From Dactylosporangium sp. AC04546 (GTDB lineage Bacteria > Actinomycetota > Actinomycetes > Mycobacteriales > Micromonosporaceae): 29,340 nucleotides of DNA. Shown here piece by piece: positions 1 through 6,672 of the stretch (position 1 is its first letter; the number at the start of each line of letters is the position of its first letter). The stretch is from positions 1 through 29,340 of the forward strand of contig NZ_JAHYSG010000141.1 of NCBI RefSeq assembly GCF_022095675.1. The letters run 5' to 3'. Below the pieces are notes generated by a model. The model saw only the letters and a program-made list of their open reading frames with translations. It made no database searches and was not told the origin of the DNA. Made by a program: the position numbers and the translations under genes.

Positions 1-761
1 GCGCGGCGGAACGCCCGCACCGACAGCGGGATGAAGACCAGCAGCAGTCCGGCGAGCCAGGCGATCGCCTGCAGGGCCGGGGTCCCCGGCGGCGGGCCGC
101 CCACGGTCAGGCCGCGCACCGCGTCGACGACCAGGGTGACCGGGTTGACCTCGGCGAACGCGCGGACCGGGCCGGGCATGCTGTCCGTCGGCACGAACGC
201 CGAGGAGGCGAACACCAGCGGGAACACCCAGATGAAGCCGGCCGACTGGGCGGTCTCCGGGTTGCGCACCGACAGGCCGACCCAGGCGCTGATCCAGGAG
301 AAGACGTAGGAGAACGCGAGCACCAGCAGGAACGCGGCGGCGAGCTCCCAGGCCGGCTGGGACGGGCGGAAGCCGACCAGCAGGCCGACGGCGATCATGA
401 CGATCAGCGTGAGCACGTTCGTGGCCAGGTCGGCCGCGGTCCGGCCGAGCAGCACCGCGGAGCGGGCCATCGGCAGCGAGCGCAGCCGGTCGACCATGCC
501 GGTGGCGAGGTCCTCGGTCAGGCCGAGGCCGGTGACCAGGGCACCGAAGACCGCGGTCTGCACGATGATGCCCGGCATCAGGTAGTTGACGTAGGAGATC
601 GGGCCGGTGTCGATGGCGCCGCCGAAGACGTAGCGGAACAGCAGCACGAAGATGACCGGCTGGACGAACGAGAACACGATGTAGACCGGGCGGCGCAGCG
701 TCCGGCGCAGCTGTCGGGCCGCGATGACCTGGGTGTCCTGCAGAACGGCGACGGGCGTCAT
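1..761 (-). CDS. DrrB-type ABC-2 permease (C-terminus cut by window edge)
   Basis: Membrane subunit of an ABC-2 type exporter. The reading frame opens with ATG at 761 and stays open to base 1, giving 253 codons, so only a few C-terminal residues are missing. The N-terminus (MTPVAVLQDTQVIAARQL) is cytoplasmic. It is followed by about six hydrophobic segments and the family's typical 'YLMPGIIVQ' and 'LATGMVDRLRSLPMARS' stretches between TM2 and TM3. The ATG overlaps the stop of the upstream ATPase gene in an ATGA (758-761), so the two are translationally coupled and should form one exporter. DrrB relatives export hydrophobic drugs or antibiotics; the substrate here cannot be read from sequence. 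Confidence 0.93.
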   Translation of the reverse strand, partial: MTPVAVLQDTQVIAARQLRRTLRRPVYIVFSFVQPVIFVLLFRYVFGGAIDTGPISYVNYLMPGIIVQTAVFGALVTGLGLTEDLATGMVDRLRSLPMARSAVLLGRTAADLATNVLTLIVMIAVGLLVGFRPSQPAWELAAAFLLVLAFSYVFSWISAWVGLSVRNPETAQSAGFIWVFPLVFASSAFVPTDSMPGPVRAFAEVNPVTLVVDAVRGLTVGGPPPGTPALQAIAWLAGLLLVFIPLSVRAFRR

Positions 762-1738
762 CGGGGCTCCTCGGGGGTCGCGGAAGCGGTGGCGGTGTGG
801 CCGGTCAGGGCGAGGAAGACGTCGTCGAGGCTCGGCTGGGTGAGCTGGATGGTCGCCACGGCCAGGCCGTGCGCGTCGAGGCGGCGCAGGGCCTCGGCCG
901 AGGCGTCGGGCCGGACCACCCGGACCGTCAGCTCACCGCCCGGCTTATCGGTGGCGACGGTGGTGCCGGCGGCGGCGAGGTCGGCCAGCAGCGGCTCGGC
1001 GGCGCCGATCGCCGACGGGTCCTGCAGCCGCACGCGCAGCACGTCGGTGCCGGTGCCGGCCTTCAGCTCGGCCGGGGTGCCCTCGGCGATGACCGCGCCG
1101 GCGTCGATGACGGCGATGCGCTGGGCGAGCCGGTCGGCCTCCTCGAGGTACTGCGTGGTCAGCAGGACCGTCGTGCCGGCCGAGCGCAGCTCGTCGAGGA
1201 TCGCCCACAGCTCCTGCCGGGAGCGCGGGTCGAGCCCGGTGGTGGGCTCGTCGAGCAGCAGGACGGGCGGGCGGCCGGTGAGGCTGGCGGCCAGGTCGAG
1301 GCGGCGCCGCATGCCGCCGGAGTAGGTGCCGACGCGCCGGTCGGCGGCGTCGGCGAGGTCGAAGCGCTCGAGGATGTCCCGCGCGCGCTGCCGGGCCTCG
1401 GCGCGGGGCAGCCGGTACAGCCGGCCGACCATCTCCAGGTTCTCCCGGCCGGTGAGCACCTCGTCGACGGCGGCGAACTGCCCGGCGAGTCCGATCCGCA
1501 GGCGCACCGCGAACGGGTCGCGGACCACGTCGTGGCCCATGACGCGGGCGGTACCGCGGGCCGGCGCCAACAGCGTGGCCAGGACCCGCACCAGCGTGGT
1601 CTTCCCGGCGCCGTTCGGGCCGAGCAGCCCGAACACGGTGCCGGCCTCGACCCGCAGGCCCAGCCCGTCCAGCGCGGTCACCTTCCCGTACGCCACGGCG
1701 AGGTCGTCGACCTCGACGGCTGCTGTGTACGTATGCAT
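758..1738 (-). CDS. DrrA-type ABC exporter ATPase
   Basis: ATP-binding subunit (326 aa) that powers the DrrB-like permease. Visible motifs are Walker A GPNGAGKT (about residues 40-47), signature YSGGM (139-143), Walker B VLLLDEP (159-165) and the LTTQYLEEAD stretch typical of daunorubicin-resistance-type ATPases, followed by a DrrA-like C-terminal domain. The frame is open much further upstream, but that extension would run through the divergent gene. The ATG at 1738 precedes the conserved EVDDLAVAYG and has no Shine-Dalgarno. A -10-like TAAGAC about 7 nt before it suggests a leaderless mRNA. The start codon lies between two repeats of the divergent operator region, so expression is likely coupled to the EXLDI gene. 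Confidence 0.93.
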   Translation of the reverse strand: MHTYTAAVEVDDLAVAYGKVTALDGLGLRVEAGTVFGLLGPNGAGKTTLVRVLATLLAPARGTARVMGHDVVRDPFAVRLRIGLAGQFAAVDEVLTGRENLEMVGRLYRLPRAEARQRARDILERFDLADAADRRVGTYSGGMRRRLDLAASLTGRPPVLLLDEPTTGLDPRSRQELWAILDELRSAGTTVLLTTQYLEEADRLAQRIAVIDAGAVIAEGTPAELKAGTGTDVLRVRLQDPSAIGAAEPLLADLAAAGTTVATDKPGGELTVRVVRPDASAEALRRLDAHGLAVATIQLTQPSLDDVFLALTGHTATASATPEEPR

Positions 1739-1757
1739 GTACGTAGTCTTACACGTA
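1728..1757. promoter_or_regulatory. Divergent promoter with three ACGTA repeats at 12-bp period
   Basis: TACGTA occurs at 1728-1733 and 1740-1745 and CACGTA at 1752-1757, each starting exactly 12 bp after the previous one. TACGTA is itself palindromic. The repeats cover the start of the DrrA-type gene (1736-1738). TAGTCTTA (1744-1751) reads as a -10-like hexamer on both strands (TAGTCT on +, TAAGAC on -), with an ATG 7 nt downstream each way (1757 on +, 1738 on -). I infer a compact bidirectional promoter with an overlapping operator array; the binding protein is unknown. Confidence 0.5.
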
Positions 1758-1789
1758 TGAGTACACTGCTGTCCAGAGGTGATCCGCGC

Positions 1790-2332
1790 ATGCCGAACAA
1801 GACGATCTACGTCGCCGACGACGACCTGCCGCTGCTCCAGCGCGCCCAGGAGCTGACCGGCAGCAACCTGTCGGCCGCGATCATCACGGGCCTGCGCCGC
1901 CTGGTCGAGGTCGAGGAGGCCAAGCGGGCCGGGTTCGACGAGATCACCGTGAAGGTGGGCGTCGGCAAGACCTCGATCAAGCGCTTCCTCGGCGTCGCGC
2001 TGGGCGAGTGGAGCTCGTCGAGCAACGAGGGCCAGGAGACATACTCGCTGTTCCGGACCAGCGGGGGCCGCTTCGCCGTGCACCACGCGCGGTCAGAGCT
2101 GCACACCCCGGTCGGTCCCAACGCGGAGCGCAGCAAGCGGTGGTCGACCGGCTGGCGCGGCTGGATCGGCGACTGGTCGCCGGACCAGGCCTGGATGCGC
2201 ACCCCGGCCCAGGCCACCTTCTCGGTCGTGGACACGGCCGAGGAGCTGGAGGCGCTGCTGCCGGCGGAGCTGTACGTGATCGCCGTGCAGACCATCCACG
2301 ACGAGCCGGTCGTGGAGGACCTCGACATCTGA
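1790..2332 (+). CDS. EXLDI-type protein with ribbon-helix-helix-like N-terminus
   Basis: A 180-aa protein ending in EDLDI, which matches the C-terminal motif that names the actinobacterial EXLDI family; function is not established. Residues 1-45 read as strand (KTIYV), helix (DDLPLLQRAQELTG), turn and helix (LSAAIITGLRRLVEVEEA), resembling a ribbon-helix-helix DNA-binding fold. The rest is a compact Trp-rich domain (WSTGWRGWIGDW near residue 122) that could bind a ligand. AGAGGTGA at 1775-1782 sits 7 nt before the ATG at 1790, which decides this start. An in-frame ATG at 1757 could be used by a leaderless transcript and would add 11 residues. Divergence from the DrrAB exporter suggests it regulates or senses for that exporter, which is inference. 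Confidence 0.85.
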   Translation: MPNKTIYVADDDLPLLQRAQELTGSNLSAAIITGLRRLVEVEEAKRAGFDEITVKVGVGKTSIKRFLGVALGEWSSSSNEGQETYSLFRTSGGRFAVHHARSELHTPVGPNAERSKRWSTGWRGWIGDWSPDQAWMRTPAQATFSVVDTAEELEALLPAELYVIAVQTIHDEPVVEDLDI

Positions 2333-2365
2333 CGCCCCCCGACCGGGGTGTGGCGCTCGGCACGG

Positions 2366-2428
2366 TTGACTTCATACCCCCCGGGGGTAACCATTTCCGC
2401 ATCGGTTCTGGATACCCCCTGGGGGTAT
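2366..2428 (+). promoter_or_regulatory. Promoter with two CsoR-type G-tract palindromes
   Basis: TTGACT (2366-2371) and TAACCA (2388-2393) form a plausible -35/-10 pair with 16-bp spacing. ATACCCCCCGGGGGTAA (2374-2390) fills the spacer, and the perfect 17-bp palindrome ATACCCCCTGGGGGTAT (2412-2428) lies between the expected transcription start and the Shine-Dalgarno. Centres are 38 bp apart. The TACCCC...GGGGTA form resembles operators of the CsoR/CstR/RcnR family (copper, persulfide, nickel or formaldehyde sensors). No csoR-like gene lies in this window, so the regulator would act in trans. Confidence 0.65.
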
Positions 2429-2443
2429 GAAGGAGTGTTGGAA

Positions 2444-3832
2444 ATGGTGACGGCTTCCCGGCGGTGGTGGGCTCTCGGGCTCATCGCCCTCGCGCAGTTC
2501 ATGGTCATAATGGACACCTCGATCATCGGCGTCGCCCTGCCGCGGATGCGCGAGGACCTGGGCTTCTCGGCGGACAACCTGTCCTGGGTGTTCAACGCCT
2601 ACGTGGTCGCGTTCGGCGGGCTGCTGCTGCTCGGCGGCCGGCTCGCGGACCTGTTCGGGGCCCGGCGGATGTTCGCCACCGGCTGGGCCGTCCTGCTGGC
2701 CGGCTCGCTCGTCGCCGGCCTGGCCGGCGGCGTCGCGGTGGAGCTGGCCGGTCGAGTGGTGCAGGGCGCCGGGGCCGCACTGATCGCCCCGTCCGCACTG
2801 ACCCTGCTCATGACGCTGTTCGGCGGCGCCCCGCGGGAGCTCGCCAAGGCCCTCGCGCTCTACGGCGCCGCGGCACCGGCCGGCGGCACGGCCGGGGTGT
2901 TCCTCGGGGGCGTCCTCACCCAGTACCTCAGCTGGCCCTGGGTCTTCTACGTCAACATCCCGATCGCCGTCCTCGTGCTCGTGGCGACGCCCGCCGTGAT
3001 GCCCGCGGGCGTCGCCCGGACCGGCTCGCTGGACCTGCTCGGCGCGCTGCTGGTCACCGCCGGGCTGGGCGCCGCGGTCTTCGCGGTCGTCCGCGCCCCC
3101 GAGGTCGGCTGGGGCGCGGCGGAGACCTGGCTCGTCCTCGCCGCCGCGGTCGTCGCCCTCGCCGCGTTCGTGGCCCGGCAGGCGACCCGCCGCGACCCGC
3201 TGGTGCGGCTGGCGATCTTCCGCGCACCGGGCCTGGCCGCGGCCAACCTGGCCCAGTTCCTGCTCGGCGCGGCGTGGATCCCGATGTGGTTCTACCTCAA
3301 CCTGTACCTGCAGCAGGTCCTCGGCTACAGCGCGTTCCCGAGCGGCGCGGCCCTGCTGCCGATGACCGTGCTGATCATGGCCGGCATGATCGTCGTCGCG
3401 CCGCGGGCGATCGCCCGCTTCGGCCCTCGTGCGATGGTCGTCGCCGGCCTCGTGCTGCTCGCCGCCGGCCTCGCCTGGCTCGCGTTCGTGCGCCCGGCCG
3501 GCAGCTTCGCCGCCGACGTGCTGCCCGCCTCGCTGGTCGCCGCGCTGGGCATGTCCCTCGCGTTCATCCCGTCGCTGGGCACCGCGATCGGCGCCGCGCC
3601 GCCCGAGGAGGGCGGCCTGGCCTCGGGCATCGTCAACACCAGCTACCAGGTCGGCTCGGCCCTGGGGCTGGCCGCGATGACGGCGGTGGCGGCCGGTGCG
3701 GGCGCGGGCCGGCTGGGCGACCTGCCGGCGCTGACGAACGGCTACTCGGCGGCGTTCACGGGCGCCGCGGTGATCGCCGCCGCCGGCGCGCTGCTGGCCG
3801 CCCTGACCCTGCGCAAGCCGGCCTCCGCCTGA
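2444..3832 (+). CDS. DHA2-type MFS exporter
   Basis: Proton-driven efflux protein of the EmrB/QacA (DHA2) class, 462 aa with about 14 hydrophobic segments. Seen motifs: MDTSIIGVALP in TM1 (DHA2 motif D1), GGRLADLFGARR between TM2 and TM3 (motif A), RVVQGAGAALIAP in TM4 (motif B) and GGTAGVFLGG in TM5 (motif C). The open frame extends to 2348, but GAAGGAG at 2429-2435 lies 8 nt before the ATG at 2444 and fixes the start. The two palindromes just upstream imply repression lifted by a metal, thiol or electrophile signal, which would be unusual for a DHA2 drug exporter. Transcription is closed by the hairpin at 3839-3876. Confidence 0.94.
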   Translation: MVTASRRWWALGLIALAQFMVIMDTSIIGVALPRMREDLGFSADNLSWVFNAYVVAFGGLLLLGGRLADLFGARRMFATGWAVLLAGSLVAGLAGGVAVELAGRVVQGAGAALIAPSALTLLMTLFGGAPRELAKALALYGAAAPAGGTAGVFLGGVLTQYLSWPWVFYVNIPIAVLVLVATPAVMPAGVARTGSLDLLGALLVTAGLGAAVFAVVRAPEVGWGAAETWLVLAAAVVALAAFVARQATRRDPLVRLAIFRAPGLAAANLAQFLLGAAWIPMWFYLNLYLQQVLGYSAFPSGAALLPMTVLIMAGMIVVAPRAIARFGPRAMVVAGLVLLAAGLAWLAFVRPAGSFAADVLPASLVAALGMSLAFIPSLGTAIGAAPPEEGGLASGIVNTSYQVGSALGLAAMTAVAAGAGAGRLGDLPALTNGYSAAFTGAAVIAAAGALLAALTLRKPASA

Positions 3833-3838
3833 CCGTTC

Positions 3839-3876
3839 GCGGCGCGGCGGGAGCCCGGCGGCTCCCGCCGCGCCGC
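3839..3876. terminator. Bidirectional terminator, 17-bp perfect stem
   Basis: Arms at 3839-3855 and 3860-3876 pair perfectly over 17 bp around a CGGC loop. It fills the gap between the stop of the MFS gene (3832) and the stop of the convergent hydrolase (3878). There is no U-tract, as is common in high-GC actinomycetes. Confidence 0.85.
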
Positions 3877-3877
3877 C

Positions 3878-4723
3878 TCACTCGGGGGACACGAACCGGC
3901 GCGCGAACGTCAGCGCGGTGTCGCAGACCTCGCGCCAGCCACTGTCGATGGTCAGCGCGTGGCCGCGGCCCGGGATCTCCACGATCTCGGTGACGCCGGG
4001 GTTGTGGGCCTGCTTCTTGTACGCGGCGTTGGTCAGCGCCCACGGCACCGTGTGGTCCCGCTCGCCGGAGATGAGCAGCAGCGGGCCCCGCTCCGGGTGC
4101 TCGGTGTCGACCTTCGTCTCGCTCCACGGGTTGAAGTTGGCGACCGCGGCCTGGAACAGCGGCGCGCCGGGCGCCGGCACCGCGAACGTCTCGTACAGCT
4201 GCTTCGCCTCCTCCTCGCCGACCGCGTTGGCGAAGGAGTACCGGAACTGCTCGAACGTCAGCGGTACCGCCCGATGGAAGTTCGCCGGGTTCGTGAGCAC
4301 CGGCGCGGCCGCGCGCAGCGACGAGATCGGCAGCGGCAGCACCCCCTGGAACGGGGCCGGGTCGATCGCGACCGTGGCGCAGGACAGGCCGCGTCCGGCC
4401 AGGATCTGCGCGAGCAGCCCGCCGAACGAGTGGCCGATGACGACCGGCCGGCGGGTCAGGCCGCCGATCAGGCCGGCGAAGTGGTCGGCGACCTGCCCGA
4501 CGGTCTTGCCGGCGAAGGTCTCGGGATGCTCGTTGGCCTCGGCCACGGTCTGCGGGTCGTCGGGCCAGCCGGGCAGCACGGGCGCGAAACCGGCCTCGGC
4601 GAACACCGCCGCCCACCGGTCCCAGCTGCTGGGCAGCAGCCACAGCCCGTGGACGAACACGGCCGGCACCCGGCCACTGGCGTTGGCCTGCTCGACCTGC
4701 TGGCGGTCGTGCTCAGCGGACAT
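3878..4723 (-). CDS. Alpha/beta hydrolase
   Basis: A 281-aa cytoplasmic alpha/beta hydrolase with no signal peptide. The triad is visible: nucleophile Ser in GHSFGG, Asp in SGERDHTVP and His in PGRGHALT; the oxyanion region is FVHGLWLLPSSWD. The family covers esterases, lipases and non-heme haloperoxidase-like enzymes, so the substrate is open. AGGGAG 8 nt upstream supports the ATG at 4723 (MSAEHDRQQ). The more distal ATG at 4744 lies within a 13-bp tandem repeat and has no Shine-Dalgarno. It is divergent from an AraC-type regulator, with a direct repeat between them, so it is probably that regulator's target. Confidence 0.9.
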   Translation of the reverse strand: MSAEHDRQQVEQANASGRVPAVFVHGLWLLPSSWDRWAAVFAEAGFAPVLPGWPDDPQTVAEANEHPETFAGKTVGQVADHFAGLIGGLTRRPVVIGHSFGGLLAQILAGRGLSCATVAIDPAPFQGVLPLPISSLRAAAPVLTNPANFHRAVPLTFEQFRYSFANAVGEEEAKQLYETFAVPAPGAPLFQAAVANFNPWSETKVDTEHPERGPLLLISGERDHTVPWALTNAAYKKQAHNPGVTEIVEIPGRGHALTIDSGWREVCDTALTFARRFVSPE

Positions 4724-4736
4724 CGGCGGCGCTCCC

Positions 4737-4762
4737 TTGCTCATCGGTGTTGCTCATCGGTG
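4737..4762. repeat. 13-bp tandem duplication upstream of the hydrolase
   Basis: TTGCTCATCGGTG is present twice head to tail (4737-4749 and 4750-4762). Each copy carries a minus-strand ATG, in different frames, which explains the spurious upstream starts for the hydrolase. It looks like a slippage duplication in the leader. Confidence 0.8.
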
Positions 4763-4791
4763 TTGGTTGCGCTGCGATCGTGACTGACCCC

Positions 4792-4829
4792 GATCGACCC
4801 AGCGTGCAGACTGATCGGCCCGGTGTGCA
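4792..4829 (+). promoter_or_regulatory. 17-bp direct repeat, likely AraC-type operator
   Basis: GATCGACCCAGCGTGCA (4792-4808) and GATCGGCCCGGTGTGCA (4813-4829) match at 14 of 17 positions and start 21 bp apart, two helical turns. Direct repeats of this size and spacing are typical of sites bound by the two HTHs of AraC-family activators. It lies in the 157-bp gap between the hydrolase and the AraC-type gene. Confidence 0.6.
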
Positions 4830-4880
4830 CGGTGGTTGTGCTCAGCCGATCGGCTGGACATGCTTGGCGGGGGTTTGCGG

Positions 4881-5837
4881 ATGACGACAGTGTGGAAGGC
4901 CGCCGAGGCACCGGCCCGGGAGCGCGCGGCCGCCGTCCGGGAGGCGGTGGGCAGCCGGGTGGTCCGGGTCGACATCGCCCTGCCCGACGACCCGGGCGAC
5001 ATCGACGTCGAGCTCACCCTCTCCGACGCCGGCCCGGTCCAGGTGCTCACCGTGCGCTCGATGGCCACGACGGTGACCCGTAGCCCGCGACTGGCCCGCG
5101 ACGAGGCCGAGCCGCAGCTGTTCCTGACCCTGCAGGGCACCGGCGAGTCGGCGATGGCCCAGCACGGCCGGCACGCTCGGCTGCGCGGCGGCCAGTTCGC
5201 CGTCTACACCACCACCAACCCGTACACGCTGATGTTCGACCACGGCCTGGACGCCCACTTCTTCCGTATCCCGGTCGCCGAGCTGGCCCTGCCCGAGCCG
5301 GCGCTGCGCGAGGTCTCGGCCCGCGCCCTGGGCCCCGGCAACCCGGTCGCCGAGCTCACCGCCGGCTACCTGCGCCGGATCGCCGACAGCCCGGACCTGC
5401 GCTCCCGCGCGGTCGCGGGCAGCCTGGCCCAGCCGACCATCGACCTGGTGCGGGCCGCGCTGCTGAGCAGCATGGCCGACCCGGCGCTGGGCAAGGCGTC
5501 GATGGAGTCGACGCTGGAGGTGCGGCTGCTGGAGTACCTCCACACGCACCTGGGCGACCACGGCCTGACGGCCGCGCGGATCGCCGCGGCCCACCACATC
5601 TCGGTCCGCCACCTGTACGCGGTGCTGTCCCGCGCGGGCGTGTCGCTGGGCGACTGGCTGCGCACGCACCGCCTGGAGGCCTGCCGCCGCGAGCTGGCCA
5701 AGCCGAGATCGCGCACCCGGACGATCGCGTCGGTGGCCCACCAGTGGGGCTTCGCCGACGCGACCCACTTCAGCCGGGCGTTCCGCGCGACGTACGGCAT
5801 GACCCCCCGCGACTGGCGCAACGCGAAGTCCCGCTGA
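4881..5837 (+). CDS. AraC-family transcriptional regulator
   Basis: A 318-aa regulator. Residues of about 20-190 form an AraC-binding-2-like cupin sensor domain (QLFLTLQGTGESAMAQHGR, GGQFAVYTTTNPYTLMFD, FFRIPVAEL). The C-terminal 100 residues hold the double HTH of AraC/XylS proteins (LTAARIAAAHHISVRHLYAVLSRAG, then ASVAHQWGFADATHFSRAFRATYGMTPRDWR). A G-rich stretch ending 7 nt before the ATG at 4881 supports this start; frames with starts at 4836 and 4860 lack a ribosome site. It likely controls the divergent hydrolase and itself. Its stop is 4 bp from the stop of the convergent epimerase. Confidence 0.92.
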   Translation: MTTVWKAAEAPARERAAAVREAVGSRVVRVDIALPDDPGDIDVELTLSDAGPVQVLTVRSMATTVTRSPRLARDEAEPQLFLTLQGTGESAMAQHGRHARLRGGQFAVYTTTNPYTLMFDHGLDAHFFRIPVAELALPEPALREVSARALGPGNPVAELTAGYLRRIADSPDLRSRAVAGSLAQPTIDLVRAALLSSMADPALGKASMESTLEVRLLEYLHTHLGDHGLTAARIAAAHHISVRHLYAVLSRAGVSLGDWLRTHRLEACRRELAKPRSRTRTIASVAHQWGFADATHFSRAFRATYGMTPRDWRNAKSR

Positions 5838-5841
5838 CCCG

Positions 5842-6672
5842 TCAGACGTGGTCGCGCCAGCCGTGCGCCGGGGTGAAGCCGAGGAGCTCGTGGCCGCGGG
5901 CCGTGGCTACCGGGACGGTGTGGGCCGGCAGCGCCGACGTGACGGGGACGTGCGGGTGGTAGCGGGCCAGCAGCTCCTGCGTCGGCAGCGCCGCCGTCGT
6001 GTCCGGGGCGGCCACGTGCAGGACCGTGTGGCCCGAGAGCGGGCGGGTCAGCGCCGCCGCCACCGCGGACACCGCGTCGCGCGTGTCGATCCAGGCCCAC
6101 AGGCCGCCGCGGTCGCGGGACAGGTCCTCGCCCACGTGCGTCAGGTGGTGGCGGAGGCGGGCGCCCGTGCCGATGAACGGGAAGCGCAGGCTCGCCGCGG
6201 GGATGCCCCAGCGGTTGCTCGCCGTCGCCGTCACCAGCTCGCCCGCCTGCTTCGACAGGCCGTACGGGTCGTCGCCCACGTACGGGTGGTCCTCCGTCAG
6301 CGGTAGGCTCAGCGGCGACGCGCCGCGGCTCGACCAGGCCAGGCCCACCGCCGACAGGCTCGACACGTAGACGATGCGGGCCACGCCCGCCGGGCCGGCC
6401 GCCTCCAGCAGGCGGTACGTCGAGGTCACGTTGTTGTCGAAGACGTCGTCGTGCACCGGGGCCGGGATGGCGGCCGTGTGGACGACCGCGTCCACGCCGG
6501 CCACCAGGCGGTCGAGACCGTCCGAGGTGCGCAGGTCGCCGGCCACCGTGTCGTCGGCGACCGAATCCACCAGCGAGAGGTCGTGGGCGCGGACCGTGTG
6601 GCCGGCGGCGTGCAGGCCGGCCACCACGGCCCGGCCCAGCATGCCGCCGGCGCCCGTCACGAGGACCTTCAC
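5842..6672 (-). CDS. NAD-dependent epimerase/dehydratase, last gene of the sugar operon
   Basis: A 276-aa extended short-chain dehydrogenase/reductase. It has GAGGMLG at residues 7-13 for NAD(P) binding, the catalytic Ser region VYVSSLSAVG, and YGLSK, the YxxxK catalytic pair. Family members are NDP-sugar epimerases, uronate or aldose dehydrogenases and lactone-forming enzymes. Size and context fit a sugar dehydrogenase better than an NDP-sugar epimerase, but this is inference. It starts with GTG at 6672 inside the stop of the glycosidase-like gene (GTGA overlap), so it is translationally coupled to the sugar operon and probably acts on the imported sugar. Confidence 0.88.
   Translation of the reverse strand: MKVLVTGAGGMLGRAVVAGLHAAGHTVRAHDLSLVDSVADDTVAGDLRTSDGLDRLVAGVDAVVHTAAIPAPVHDDVFDNNVTSTYRLLEAAGPAGVARIVYVSSLSAVGLAWSSRGASPLSLPLTEDHPYVGDDPYGLSKQAGELVTATASNRWGIPAASLRFPFIGTGARLRHHLTHVGEDLSRDRGGLWAWIDTRDAVSAVAAALTRPLSGHTVLHVAAPDTTAALPTQELLARYHPHVPVTSALPAHTVPVATARGHELLGFTPAHGWRDHV

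Noticed and set aside
797..1789. N-terminal extension of the EXLDI frame back to 797.
   Set aside because: It is antisense to the DrrA-type ATPase; the Shine-Dalgarno at 1775-1782 and the conserved core point to 1790.
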